A stretch of DNA of 64,000 nt from Paratinospora sagittata (Eukaryota > Streptophyta > Magnoliopsida > Ranunculales > Menispermaceae): assembly GCA_035771175.1 (NCBI GenBank), contig CM069597.1, forward strand, positions 46,631,991 through 46,695,990. Direction: 5' to 3'. The notes under the pieces were generated by a model. The model saw only the letters and a list, made by a program, of their open reading frames with translations, was not told the DNA's origin and searched no databases. Position 1 is the first letter of the stretch, and each line of letters starts with the position of its first letter. Shown piece after piece: positions 35,674 through 57,600 of the stretch. The position numbers and the translations under genes were made by a program.

Positions 35674-36508
35674 TTGGAACCGTCTCTTTCAAATTGCATA
35701 AAGGAAGAAGATACAAGTTACATGTTACAGTATAACAAATCATCTCCTGATGATTTTCACTCCATGGTTTGAATTTGCTGGGCAAGTTTTTTTTTTTTTT
35801 TTTTTTTTTTTCTGATTTTATGTTTAGCATCTTAATGCCATTTGCTGAAGGTCATGATGTAGGATTAGTAGGCATTGTTACATCTTAATATCTCTTGCTG
35901 AGGGTCTTGCTGTAGGCTAGTAAGCATTTTTTTCGTAACTCATGTATAGAGGAGCTTTTGCTACTGTAACACATATGGATCAGTTCAATAACAAAGAAGC
36001 AAGTTTCACTAATTGCATTTAATTGGTGAGAAGCCCTTTTCCTATTTTTGAAGTTTCAAGAATTGCACCTTGTAAACCAAAAAAAAAAAAAAGTTTCAAG
36101 AATTGCAGAGCCAGATTCAGTTTGATTGATGATTTGAAGCTGTTAAATTCCAGAATTTCGACATTGTTTATTCACCCTTTTGAAAAGCTTATCACTATAT
36201 ATTTTATAAAGATAAGTTGGTGAGCTACCTAAGTCCTTGTGAAAACAGAATACAACTTCGAAATCACATTAAATTGATGGAAAATTTAAAGTCCTATCTA
36301 CCATGACAAGCAAGAACAGAAAAGGCATTCAGATTCATGCTTTAAAGATCTAGTCCAATTTTGACAAATTTCTAGAACAGAGCTTATCTGCAAAGAAATC
36401 CACCTACCAAACAACTATCTTTTGAATGACACAAAATCATAGGGTAATCCAAGTTTGACAAATCAATCAACCATTTTCATACATGAAATGTATAATTCTC
36501 ATGTAGAA
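35674..36508. other. 3' flank of POLYCHOME-like gene
   Basis: Contains a 25-nt poly-T run at 35787-35811 and AT-rich spacer. No gene supported. Confidence 0.5.
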
Positions 36509-37747
36509 TCAACAAAAACGAATCAAATAATTCGCGTCCTTGCACGTAAAAATGCTTGTGGTATCGTCATAGGCGTAGCTATAGGCAGTCGGGCAGGCCT
36601 TCTTGAACACTTCAGAGAACTTGCTAGGCTTGCATTTATCTGGAGTAGCATATTCCCCAGTGCAGCAATACTCTGGCTTGTTAAAAGCCAAACAAGCACT
36701 CTTACAAGCCACAACTCTCTTATTTTTCCTAAATTGCAGGCTTGAAGGGCAGCTTTGATTCAAATCCGAAGTGCATGAAACAGGTTTACAGGAAGACCCA
36801 GAACCACCAGAAGGCAATACAGAAACTGGCAAGTTATATCCATCAACAAGACTAACATCATAGTAATCCATAGGGCTATTAAGAGTGAACTCAGCAAGTG
36901 AAACAGGTGGTGCACCACCAGCTCCAGAACAATGTAATAGGCCACCACAGTCACCAGTGACACAGTGACCCTTACCGGACCGATCAAATGAGCAACCTCG
37001 TCGTCCCCAGAACCGACCCGACCATCCTGCTGGAGCGGTGATGTTCACCGTTTCGCCAGGTTTTAACCGGAGCCCGCCATTGGTCAGGGGATCTTTGCCA
37101 GCTCCAGATAGAATTCCTGGCCATACTTTGATCTTACAGTTGTTTTGTAGGGTGAAAACTGTGGCCTCTGCAGCTGCACAAGAGCAAGGAAAATAGTTAA
37201 AAGGAAGCATTTGGTAGTTAGAAAATTCTTCCTCCAGAAAATAGAGTTTCATCAAAAAAGTTCTCTATATGTTCTGACCTCGGAAGGGGTTTTCGGATTG
37301 CATATGTGGTTGCTGGCTGCACCTCTGGTGCAACCATGTATTAAGCTTTACTCTTAATAATTAATAAATATATATGTTTCTTATAAAATAAAATAAAAAA
37401 AAAAATCTTCATTGGAAAATTTTTCTCATTGTTTTTTAGTTAAACATGAAAAAGATTTTCCCATGAGAAAATCTTGTTCTCACTCACCTCCCTAGCCGAG
37501 AAAATTGTGAGTTTAGAAAATCTTTTTCCAGCTCTTTTGTCAAATGGACACTGGAATTGATGGTTTTTTTTCCAGAAAGTTACTAAATTTTTCAAGAAAA
37601 TCTTCATTTTCTTGGCTATCAAACTCACTCTAAAAGAAAGAACTTCAAGAAAATCTATTGCCCACATGTATGCATACAAAAGATTATACACAAGTAAGTA
37701 GTACCTGAGAAAGAAAATAGAAGAAGAAGAAGGTAGCACAGAACCAT
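36509..37747 (-). CDS. Thaumatin-like protein (PR5 family)
   Basis: Two exons: 37747-37705 (signal peptide MVLCYLLLLLFSFS) and 37173-36509, joined in phase to give 235 residues. The mature part starts near ATVFTLQNNC. All sixteen family cysteines are present, as is the family pattern GWSGRFWGRRGC and the CTGDCGG-type segment (CVTGDCGG). The family product is secreted to the apoplast or vacuole. PR5 proteins have antifungal or beta-glucan-binding roles and act as defence or developmental markers. A TATATAAAG box lies at 37824-37832. The intron (37174-37704) has a run of AAAATCTT/AAGATTTT inverted sequence suggesting a MITE. Confidence 0.92.
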
Positions 37748-37823
37748 TTGGGATGAATTGGGTGATAAGAGAATTTGTGAAATCTTTGTGTTGTTGATAG
37801 ATTTTGAGTAGATGATGGGAGGC

Positions 37824-37832
37824 TTTATATAA
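37824..37832 (-). promoter_or_regulatory. TATA box of thaumatin-like gene
   Basis: The minus strand reads TATATAAAG, about 80 bp upstream of the start codon. Confidence 0.7.
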
Positions 37833-38259
37833 GAGAGAAGTTAGGAAGAGAAAGCAGAGAATTTTTGCGTGAAGAAAGGGAGAAGATGAATGAGGGAATT
37901 TTCTTATAAGGGAAATCTAATAATAACTGAAAAAACAATAAGGTTGGTGTAACCGTCCATGTATTAAGATCACCAGAACGTACTCAACATGGGGAATTAA
38001 TTATTCAACCTTAATTTGGATGTGTTGGGCTGGTCAGAGATATTGCTGCAGCTGATGTTTCATTGCATGCCATGTGTCCCTTCCTTATTTTGATGATTTT
38101 CTTTTTTTTTTATCCTAGTCACGAATTCATACTTATATCATTTTATGTTTTTGATTAGTATTTTTATTGTCACTAAATTAATTTCCTCTTTGCTTTTTTT
38201 AAGACCTTAGAAATATTATGTAATTATAAATATTGGCTAGTTCTAACGATGTGCATTCT
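37833..38259. other. Upstream region of thaumatin-like gene
   Basis: AT-rich promoter and spacer DNA. No further gene seen. Confidence 0.4.
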
Positions 38260-38725
38260 TATTGATCCACCTCATTCAAACATAGTGGGCGGCCAACATT
38301 GTTGAATGGCCAAGCAAACGTGGCGGCTTGAGGCGGCGGATCAAAGTCGGAATTAGAGGGCAAAAATAAAATAGGCACCAAACTTGCTGAAATTAAAGAA
38401 ATTTTTTTATTAAAATATAAACTCTTTAATTATGAAATTGCCCATGTTTTAGCTCTATAAATAGAGCCATATGTTCAATTTGAAAACTCATTCAAAGAAA
38501 TTCGATTTTAGAGATCTAATCTGATAGATCCAGAGAGCTTCAAAGAGAGTTTCTTTAAAAAGGAAAAATGTGAGTCAATTTGTAAAGTTTTATCCACAAA
38601 TTGAATATACATAGATATTATATATTTGTGAGAGATCCACCGAAAAGTGAAGTTTGTAATCTCATTATATTATAGTGGAAGTTTCTTTGAGCGGCCTACG
38701 GGTCTCGTGGTTTTAACCCCTTGTT
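38260..38725 (+). mobile_element. Degraded solo LTR, opposite orientation to 39576-40156
   Basis: Shares, in inverted orientation, the CTCTATAAATAGAGCC TATA region, TCTGATAGATCCAGAGAG, ATTTGTGAGAGATCCACC and the TCATTATATTATAGTGGAAG block with the LTR at 39576-40156. Both ends are worn. Confidence 0.65.
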
Positions 38726-39575
38726 AAAAGTGTATTTATCAATTTTATGAATTTAAATTCATAAATATGAATTTTATTTAGAAAATTTGTAAACAAAATT
38801 TTGCTAAAATTACCCAAAAAAAAGTGCTATTAAAAATGCAAATTAAAGTTCCACAAATTTATAATTGAATATTGTACCAAATAGAAAATATTAATCTGAC
38901 CTAAATTCAATAAACTCTTTTTTTTTTTTTGGGACAAATAAAGTCTTTTTTTTTAGTTATATAAAAGCATATATTAATATTAACTTAAAAGAAAAAAAAT
39001 TAAAAAATAGAATTTCTAAAATTAAGAGCTTAAGAAGGCGGAGACTAGTATTGATATTATGAATTGGAGAAGAAGCTCTGACTTATTTGCTTTTTACATA
39101 TAAAATATTAGTATGAGCACTGGAATAAAAGGAGTTAAAAGTTACAAAAGAAAATACAAATTAAAGGGGGTTGAAAATTATAAATAAATGAATAAATAGA
39201 AGGAGACTGAAAATGATAATTTTTTTTTTAAATAAGTTTTATATTTAGTGACATTACAAAAAACAAATCTTTTAATTTTTTCATATAAATTTATTTGACA
39301 GTTTTATATAGTAAAATATAATTTATGATAAAAGGAGCGCACTATTGTTAAAAAGTTTTTAATTTTATAAATAACATAGATATGTATAAAAAAGAAATGC
39401 ATAAGAAGAAAATAAAATGTTTTAACAAAATCTTTCCATTAGAGTAAGTTTTTTATTATTAGTTTTATTTTTTTGAGTATTGACTCAGGGTTAGAGTAAA
39501 TCGTGACTCTAATTTATTATAAAAAATCAAGGCCCTGTAGTAATGATATATAAAAAAAGGCTTTATAATAATAAA
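38726..39575. other. AT-rich spacer between two LTR remnants
   Basis: No coding sequence. It does not look like retrotransposon internal sequence: no PBS or pol motif was found, and the flanking LTRs are inverted to each other. Confidence 0.45.
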
Positions 39576-40156
39576 TGTTGGGAAAATCGATGGTTGTAAA
39601 GAAATAAATTTTACAATTTCAGGATAATTTCTCAAACTATAAATACAATAAAATAACACTAACAATTTTTAGCGTGGAAAACCCTCCAAAGATGAGGTAA
39701 AAACCACGGGACGCGTAGGTCGCTTAAAGACTTCCACTATAATATAATGAGATTACAAACTTCACCTTTAGGTGGATTTCTTACAAATATACAATATTTA
39801 TGTATCTTCAATTTGTGGATAAAACTTCACAAATTGGCTTATATTTTTCCTTTTCAAAGAAACTCTTTTTGAGGCTCTCTGGATCTATCAGATTAGATCT
39901 CTAGAATCGAAAATCTTCGAATGAATTTTCAAGTTAAAAATATGGCTCTATTTATAGAGCTCAAATATGAGCATTTTTGTAATAAAAGAAACTATATGTC
40001 AAACATTTCGTCGCCGCCTACTTTGACTATAATTTGCTGGCCACCTTGCGTCTTCAGCCGCCTTGGCCGTCCACGAGATTCTTGCTTGCTTCCTCACGAG
40101 GTTCTTGCTTGCTGCCCACGAGGATCTTGCTTGCTGCAGGAGGAGGTGGACCAACA
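39576..40156 (-). mobile_element. Solo LTR, 581 bp
   Basis: The ends are TGTTGG and CCAACA. The minus strand carries a TATA promoter (CTCTATAAATAGAGCC). Flanks ATAAA and GTAAA agree at four of five bases, a possible target duplication. No internal domain, PBS or second direct LTR is adjacent, so recombination to a solo LTR is likely. Confidence 0.75.
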
Positions 40157-41146
<990 letters not shown>

Positions 41147-41583
41147 ATTTAGAAGAAAATGTTTGTTACTTTCTGCCTCTGTTTAACTTTTTTGTTTGCA
41201 TTAGGTTTCGTTACATGCTTATTGTGTACGTAAAATTGTTAACGTTTTGGTGAAAATTGCGAATTAAATGAGGTTATCGTTAACACTGTCTCTTATGTGC
41301 ATGATGATGATGGGTAAGCTAGATTTACAATAAAATGAAGGTAGAATTAATAACACAATATAGTAGACAAACAGCTTCGTTTATATTAGATTTATTCGCT
41401 TATCACAAGTTACATTCAAGTTCTCCTGAAAATCCTATTTCTTTATTCATAAGCTCCTTGAAGATTTGAAGATTATTATCCTTCTTACTTGCTTACATCA
41501 CCTGCAAAAACAAAAGAATGCCCACAAAAAATCTGTTAGAATACTTTAAAAAAAAAACCCAATTGATATATTCATCATAAGGT
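41147..41583. other. 3' flank between H3 and lipid-transfer gene
   Basis: Convergent 3' UTR sequence. No gene seen. Confidence 0.5.
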
Positions 41584-41922
41584 TCAAAGAGTTCTACATG
41601 GTTCAAAATTGGTGGTGCATTTTGTGGGAAGTTGAACGGCCATGTTGCGGTCTACGCCGGCAATTGGAGGGCCATTGACGAGCACGCAGAGGCAAGCTTG
41701 ACCGAGCGTTCTAACAGCGGTGCAGCAAGCTTCGCTGGGAGGAATTGGGCTGAATGGTGCAAGTGCAGGTCTGCATGGGATGAGTTGAACCAGTGAAGAG
41801 AAGAACGTTGCACTGCAACTCTGCTGCTGCCCTTTTCCTTGTTCAACCATGTGACCCATTGTCACCAACACCAGTAGTAGCCATGTTGTTACCATTTTAG
41901 TAGAAGCACCAAGAAGCTTCAT
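41584..41922 (-). CDS. Eight-cysteine protease-inhibitor/lipid-transfer family protein
   Basis: A 112-residue secreted protein. An N-terminal hydrophobic stretch (TWLLLVLVTMGHMV) acts as signal peptide. The 8CM pattern is complete: Cys36, Cys50, Cys66-Cys67, Cys77-x-Cys79, Cys102, Cys109, forming the AAI_LTSS fold with four disulfides and a lipid-binding cavity. Its small size resembles the anther- or tapetum-type lipid-transfer proteins. It has no GPI-type C-terminal tail. It is a single exon. A TATATATA box lies on the minus strand near 42000-42010. The specific ligand cannot be inferred. Confidence 0.87.
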   Translation of the reverse strand: MKLLGASTKMVTTWLLLVLVTMGHMVEQGKGQQQSCSATFFSSLVQLIPCRPALAPFSPIPPSEACCTAVRTLGQACLCVLVNGPPIAGVDRNMAVQLPTKCTTNFEPCRTL

Positions 41923-42941
41923 GGTTGGTGTTTTGATTCTTTATTATTGCTATACTGTGAAATGGGTCTTGGGAAAGTTGAATTATTGATGGGTTTGGCT
42001 GTATATATACTTGGGGAGTGATGAGAGATTTGGAAAAGTCATCAACTGTGAACTTTCATCCTACCTCAGTATTGCTCAGATTCATGCAGTTTTTGTGGTC
42101 TGCCCTGGTTTTGATCTGATTTGGTGAAGTTTTATGGCATGGATGGGAGTGCTTGGGGCATGACATTAAAACCGTTTCTGCTTGAAATTCATGATTTGTG
42201 AAGTAGGAGTTTATATGCTTGGTTGTGCATTGGGATTTGATTAAATTAGTTGATCAAGGAAACAGAGGCTCTTGTGGCTCTTGTGCCATTTATGAATTGA
42301 TCAGAAGAATCATGTAGGAATTGCCATGTTTTTTTAGACTGGATGATGAATGTAAAGCTCTCTTATTCTTTAGATGAGAACTGCCAATGGATAGAATTTG
42401 ATTTTGATGAAATTAAAAAGCAGAAATAGTTCGGAAAAATTGTGAATTTCTTCATTTTCCTATGCCACAAAGTTTGCTTTTTGAAATGCGCCCACTAAAC
42501 TTGTTCCTGTATAAATGATTGATCTGAATCACAAGCTGAGGCCAAACTAAAATCAGATTTTTGTGCATTCACAATCACAAGGGTCCTCCTTACTGTGGCT
42601 TGAAATATCATTGACCTTTTAAGATTGTATCATGTACTTCCCTATTTGTTGCATAGCTCCTACAATTGAGTTCTTATCTATGGAGGTTATTACATGAATA
42701 TTCCATTGTTTTTTAAGAACGGTTTCATAAAAAAAGTCCAAAATTAAATTTAACAACATTAAGAAAAAGATTTAAGTAGAACAGGTCAATACCCCACTTG
42801 GTAGAAAAAAAAGATTTTGTTGTGTTTTGAGTATTTAATATTAATAAGTGTCCAAACTTAATGATGGACATTAGATGACAATAGTATTGGTGAAACCAAT
42901 CCCAAGTAGTCAGCGAAAGATTTTAGTTGATTGGAATACAG
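41923..42941. other. Spacer between lipid-transfer gene and 2OG oxygenase gene
   Basis: Promoter of the 8CM gene and AT-rich spacer. No gene supported. Confidence 0.45.
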
Positions 42942-43110
42942 ATTTTTTTTTTTTTTGAGAAGAAACAAGCTCTTATTAAAAAGAAGAGCTATGTACAAGA
43001 CAGGGCATCGGAGATGCACTACTCAACCCCAACAACAACATAAATAAAACACGTAACCACAAACAACCAGCCACAAGACACAACTAGCCCAACACAATGG
43101 TCTTCCAAAA
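42942..43110 (-). mobile_element. Possible truncated LINE or retrocopy 3' end
   Basis: The minus strand ends in GCTTGTTTCTTCTCAAAAAAA with a 15-nt A-tail, preceded by GT-rich sequence typical of plant non-LTR 3' ends. It is about 170 bp long, with no coding domain and no target duplication found. Confidence 0.35.
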
Positions 43111-43209
43111 GATGATGAGATTTTGAGAAAAAAAAAATGTTCTTTCAATTCATCTGTTATTTGCTACTGCCATACACAATGGTCTTCCTACCCTTTTGAG
43201 CATTCAATG

Positions 43210-46200
43210 TTATTTCTTTCCTATAAGGTTGATTACTGCAAGCTCTTGCTCAACAAACTCTCCTGCACACATTGCTGGATAGTTCCCTGCAAGTGGAGAC
43301 TCCGCAAAATGGCCTAGAGGCTTCAACACAACATCAGATGCGATATGCGCAAACAACTGATCACACAAGAACCACGAAAAAAAAAATGATGAGTACATGA
43401 AGGGCACTAGCAAAGCACAAGTTATTGATGTACTCTACAAAAATTAAAAAGAAAAGGAAAGAAAAGAAGGGAATTTAGTGTGAGCTAAATGGATCCACTC
43501 ACTGTTGAAGATACTCTCCATAAGCTTCGATTTTGCTTCCTTGGTTGTTCCACAGCATCGATTGTCCTACTGGTGACAACAACTTCATGCATTCCAGCCA
43601 AACACTCTCCTCCTGTCAGCCACTCTAGCTGCAAACAAAGGTTAAGCAATCAAATGACTCCAAAAGGAACTGAATATTGCCAGATCACCTCAGTTTCTTA
43701 TGAAAATAAAACATTGCCAGATCATCATCAATAGATTGTTTCAGTAACGTGCAACTATATTGGAAGCAAGCCCATGAAACAGAACATAACATTTAGAAGA
43801 GAAACCACGATACTAGGAGAATTTGGGCCTGTCTAAATGATACTAATATCTTAAACAGGAACATAGTATCATCCTTAAGATAAAACACTGACCACCAAAA
43901 TTCCTACTTAATAGTTTCTTTTACCTGCTTTCCTGTCTGAATGAGGAGACAACCAACGGGAACCTTGACTTCAACCTTTTCACCATTTCTCAACCAAATG
44001 TTCAGACCAGGGAATCTGCTCCGACCGTGGATTGTTAAAAAGTTGAGATCATAGTGATAGCCTGCAAATACAGTACCCTCCTGGCCATACTGATGCAGGT
44101 TACTTCCAGTTGGTGCAAGAAGATGAGGTCCCTGGAATATGAAAAAATAGAAGAGTTTTGTCATTAAATGCATAATCTTAGTTTCCAAAATGACACTTAG
44201 ACTGAAAAATAAAAATAAAAAATTAAGGCAGCGTTTGGTTCGTAATCCAAAAACTAGAATAAAACTCAAAAAGTAAAAACTCAAAAAACAACATTTAGTC
44301 ATTTCCTAAAAACATGTTTTCTTTGTAAATTTCGGAAAACTGTTTTCGGATTTCAACCAACCAAACGAGTTTTTTGTGTTTCCAAAATTTTGGATACAAA
44401 AAACTGTATCCGAATCATAAACTAAATGCAGCCTAAAAGATCTCAAAGTTGCCATATGATATTAGATATACATTTAGGGAGTTTAAAAATGCCAGCTTTG
44501 AGACTGTCAAGTCTCGTTGTCAAAGCTAAGCTATAGCCTTGAGGCACCATTAGAAATTTGATCAATGGTTCCATTTAAAAAAACACATCTATCCAATCGA
44601 AAAAGTGCCAAAAAAAAAAAAAAAAGGAAAAGAAAACAACACACGCATACACACACACAGAGTAACAAGGCCATGATTTGAGAGAAGAAACAAGATTGCT
44701 CATAAGCCACTGATGCACAAGTCATGTCTTTGTAAAAGAGATGGAAGTTCTGAAAATTACTACAGGATGTCCATTAAATGCTTAAAGCTTACTTGCTTCA
44801 AAAACTTTATAAACACAACCTTATGAAGGACACATGAATCAGTGTGGTCTCACTGAAACCATGAAAATGTCCAAACCCTGAATGACTTCTGAAACTAGCA
44901 ACGAGTAGAGAATATTATTCTCCATTGTTAAGGATTAAGTTATTCAAAACTATTTATAGGAATATATAATTATGATATTCTGATTTTAGTATGCATTAAC
45001 ATTGTCTTCTCATTAATAATATTCAAAAAAAGGATAGGAAGAAGGATAGCACCAGAATTTGTGAATTTGGCTCATGATATTCATTACCAGAGTTCCAAGC
45101 GACTAAGAAAGTAACAGCATGATCAGAATAGAGAGGCCTGTAAAATCTGATACCTGCTTCATAAGTGATGTAAATGCATTCCTCTCCAGGCCAAATCCAA
45201 TTGCTGCCATCTCAGCAACAGCCTTCACAACATAACAATAAAAGCATCATAAACCTCAATTATCCAATAATTTTAGTCAAGGATGGCCTGAATAAGAGAA
45301 AGTACATTGATATATTAAAAGAAATAGCGCAAAGTCCAAAAGCACTTTACCTCGATTGCAGAAATCATTTTGTTTCCCCATGCATCCATGGTTTCTTTCC
45401 ATTCAGGGAAACCTTCTGGGATAACAGGTTCTGAATTCAATTCCTAGGTGTATAGGAGGCCCTATTAGCTAGACAGCACCATTTGAAGATTGGTGTAAAG
45501 AAGGAAAAAAAGATGTGTTACCTGAAAGCGGGTATGTGAAGGACGTGGACCTACTCTCCACATATACCTCCATTTAGGGTCTGGTCCCACAGGCAAAGAT
45601 GGTTGAAACTCCTTTGGCAAAGATCTCAATTTTTCTTGCATGTTCTCGTCAACTAGACTGCGTGGAACCTCAACCCCTTCTGGTGTCACACCAACCTGTC
45701 ACTTTCAGAGATCAAAAAGCTTTTGAGTAATCTGAAACACAGCCTAATTTAATGAGGTTGAAAGTGAGGGAAAAAATAGATTATACATGAAGGGTGAAAG
45801 AAATATCTAATCATCCATAGTAATTATCTATGAGACTATGACCAACAAAAGTAAAGGTATTCTTTATTAATAATAGATATGGCACACTTTGTAGAATCAG
45901 GATAAGTGAATCAGGTTGCCTGTAGAAGATTTATACATATATGCAGGTTTGTTAGATTCTCAATCCCAATCTGTAGGATTATGCAAACCTACAATCACTG
46001 GGTTCCTCATCATCCATATAGCGCATAGGATTGTTCACTGATCCATTAAAAGCGGGAAGTTAAGCTGCAAAATTAGGCCCGAACTTCTTCTTCTTCTATT
46101 TCAGTTTTTGTTTCTCTCTCTCTCTCTCTCTCTCTTTTGTTTTTTTTGTTTTTTTTTTTCAGTTCTCCACTTCTCCACTTCTTTTTCCTTCTCATTGTCT

Positions 46201-47288
46201 TTTTCACTTTTAACTTCCTTTTGCACATCTTTGATTTCTTGTGAACTGTGTCAGTTTATTTATCACTGTCTCTTTTTTATATTCTCCTCTCTATATCTTT
46301 ATGTACCTGTTTCTTTGCTGAATTTGGCAGAGTTGGTTACTTTCCAATAAGATTGCAAAACAACTGTATTTTCCCCCTTTTTTTTTGGTCTTTTTCTTCC
46401 ATTTATCACATAAATGATTTGTTTTCAAGTATGTGTCTTAAGTTGTTATTGGTTACAATGGTGTATGTATGAAATCAATTTCATTGTGATGTAGGTTAAC
46501 CTTATATACTATCCGTTTTTCCCATATTCTGCAATCACTTTTAGCTAACTTTCGCATTAGTACTGTTAATTATACATATGAGAAATATTACTAAACTTTT
46601 TTTTTTGGTAATTTGCAAAATCTCATGATCGATGATCCAATCCACAAGAACTCCTCATTATTCCTACACAGAATCTCAACTCCCAAGCCATTCCTAATAG
46701 AAGGTTGACGCAATCACCAAATCAGCATTAATCATAAAAACTCCACTGTTCACATCAATCAAACTCAACTGAACTAAACTCAAAATAGCCGTCTCCAAAT
46801 CACACGAATTAATCAAACTCAGTAAACACCAAGAACCCTAACTCCTCGTACTTACTACCTCTAAAACAAGACAAATTGTTTCCTCACCTTCAAATCTTAC
46901 ACTCAATCATCCAACTTTTCACATCTTTTCTACTCATTGCACAACGAAAAACACCAAAAAAACAAAAAAAAAAACACACCAATTCGAAACCAAAAACGAA
47001 ATTGAAAGGAATCACCTGGTAATGCAAATGCGATCGTTCTTGAAGCCGCTTGAATTGATCGGGCTTCTCGAAGTACCTCTCCATCATATCCAGGAACCGA
47101 TCGTTGTCGTCCGCGGAGCATCTCGGATCTTTCACCAGCAGAGCTCCTGTTTCTCGCAATGTTCTACTGACCTCAGAGCACAGATTCTTAATCTTTGGAT
47201 CGATTTCACTCTCTTGAGTCACCGAATCTCCACCAAATTTCGCAAAAAATTCTAAAAATTGCACGAGATCTACTGCAAATAGCTCCAT
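43210..47288 (-). CDS. 2-oxoglutarate/Fe(II)-dependent oxygenase (isopenicillin N synthase-like superfamily)
   Basis: Seven exons on the minus strand give an unbroken 362-residue protein: 47288-47016, 45695-45522, 45443-45351, 45222-45154, 44131-43925, 43628-43503, 43356-43210. The iron facial triad is His229-x-Asp231 (in FAGYHYDLNF) and His286 (in GMHEVV). The co-substrate pair is Arg310-x-Ser312 (LWRVSS). The jelly-roll core is encoded by the last three exons. This conserved plant subgroup is separate from the hormone-metabolism (GA, ACC, flavonoid) oxygenases, and I do not know its substrate. Location is likely cytosolic; no signal peptide is seen. Intron 1 (45696-47015) holds a (CT)n run at about 46109-46134; intron 4 holds a MITE. 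Confidence 0.9.
44226..44434. repeat. hAT-type MITE in intron 4 of the 2OG oxygenase gene
   Basis: Imperfect terminal inverted repeats: AGGCAGCGTTTGGTTCGTAA and AACTAAATGCAGCCT at the other end. Similar elements lie at 55368-55557 and 62211-62399. Confidence 0.6.
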
Positions 47289-48146
47289 TGTTTGCAGATA
47301 GAATTAAAAAATAAATAAAAATAATTTTTTTTGGTTTCTTCGTATGCTATGTTTATTTGACACGGTAGTGCGGCAAACCTTTACGTAAAACGACGCAACA
47401 ATTTTGTCTAATGGCACGTCAGCCCTAAGGTTAGCGTGTGAGGTCATCATTTTGGTCCTCTTGAAAGTTAATTAAAGAAATATGGAGTTGGCTGTGAATT
47501 TAATGATTTTAATAAAATTGTATTTGTAGCAAGAAAAAAAAAATTATATTTTAAAATACAATAGAAAAAGATGGATTCCAATATCCATTCCTGTATTAAT
47601 TAATGTACACGAAAGCTGAGTATTTTCTTTTTTTTTTCATAAAGCTTAAGCAAAAAGCTTATAATTGCCTTTAAAAGTAGGTAGGGCATGTAGTTGGTTC
47701 AATGACTACAATGCTTTGTTAAATATCGAGTCATGCTAGTACTTTTGATTAGGTAGACATCTCAAGTAAGTCATGCCGGGGTATTAGATCAATCCATTCC
47801 CGTCCCGTTTTTTTCACCAAATAAAAAAGATAAAAGAGAGAAGCTCATAATTACAAAATGTATACTTAATACCCATTGAACCATATTGCGTGTGTTATTA
47901 CTAGAAGTGTATATGTATATATAGATAAACACAAATCATAATATTACCCTTTTAATTATTTGACAATATAATGAAAAATGTCATTCTTAAAATTAAATTT
48001 AAATAAAAAGTGTGTGGATGTCATTTAAATAAGAAATGGGACAAGTTGATTAGGAATATCGACTTTTCTAGATCTATTTGTATGTATAAATAGGTCATGA
48101 AAGATAATGGAATGGCCATGTAGAAGAGCAGCAAATTTAAAGAGAA
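47289..48146. other. Divergent promoter region between oxygenase and GH1 gene
   Basis: The two genes point away from each other, so this 858-bp region probably holds both promoters. A TATAAATAGG box lies at about 48085-48094, upstream of the GH1 start. No extra gene. Confidence 0.5.
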
Positions 48147-56820
<8,674 letters not shown>

Positions 56821-57221
56821 TTAAGAAGTTATGGTTAGATGAATAAGCTTAAAAAAGCAAGAAGATTGCCCTTGACATTATATATAGTATTGTTGTGTTA
56901 TATATGTACCTATATATAGTATTGTTGTGGATGTATTGTATGGAAATAGTGTGCATTTTTGTTAGAAAAATGTTATTCCTTCTCTTTACCTATTTCTTTT
57001 AACTATAGTAAACTTTTAATAAATTTTTCTAAAAAAATTTTTTTTAATAAATATATTTTTAAATGTAGAAAGGTCTAATATTTAAATTATTTACTAATCT
57101 ATATAAATATTTCTGTAAATAATATAAAGAACAACTAGACAGACCTCATATATACACTATTTACACCCCACTCCACTTATTTTATGTAATTCTTTAAATA
57201 TCCTCAACTTAAATTACTCGT
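56821..57221. other. 3' flank of GH1 gene
   Basis: Probable 3' UTR with TATATATAGTATTGTTGTG repeated twice near 56880-56930, then AT-rich spacer. Confidence 0.5.
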
Positions 57222-57600
57222 TATGAAGGCCGGCCAACCCTCCTTTGTAAGGATCGATCTTGTTCGAACGACATTCTTATTTTTATTTTTTTTTCATTTT
57301 TACATACTATATTGCATTGAGATGTATTTCATGACAATTTTGTCATATTTATATTCAGTCCGAGCTCATTTGGGCATTTGGGTGTCGTACATCACCCGTA
57401 CCCCACATGAGAGTAACAAATGGGAAACGGTGTTCCTTCGCCCAAATTAGTCCGAAATGAGTGACAACATGTTAAAATTATCACAAAATATATTCTAATG
57501 CAATATGATATATTATAATAATAATAATAAAAGAAATAAGAGGGGCCGAACAGCTGGCCGACCCTCCTGTACAAGGGTCGACTCGACCTTAAAGATGAGC
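57222..57600. repeat. Inverted-repeat element
   Basis: Left part GGCCGGCCAACCCTCC and right part GCTGGCCGACCCTCC are related in direct orientation. The inner halves, TATATTGCATTGAGATG and the complement CATATTGCATTAGAATA, continue as an imperfect hairpin that turns near 57400. Confidence 0.45.

Noticed and set aside
38260..40156. Complete LTR retrotransposon bounded by the two LTRs
   Set aside because: The two LTRs are inverted relative to each other, and the interval has no PBS, PPT or pol motif.
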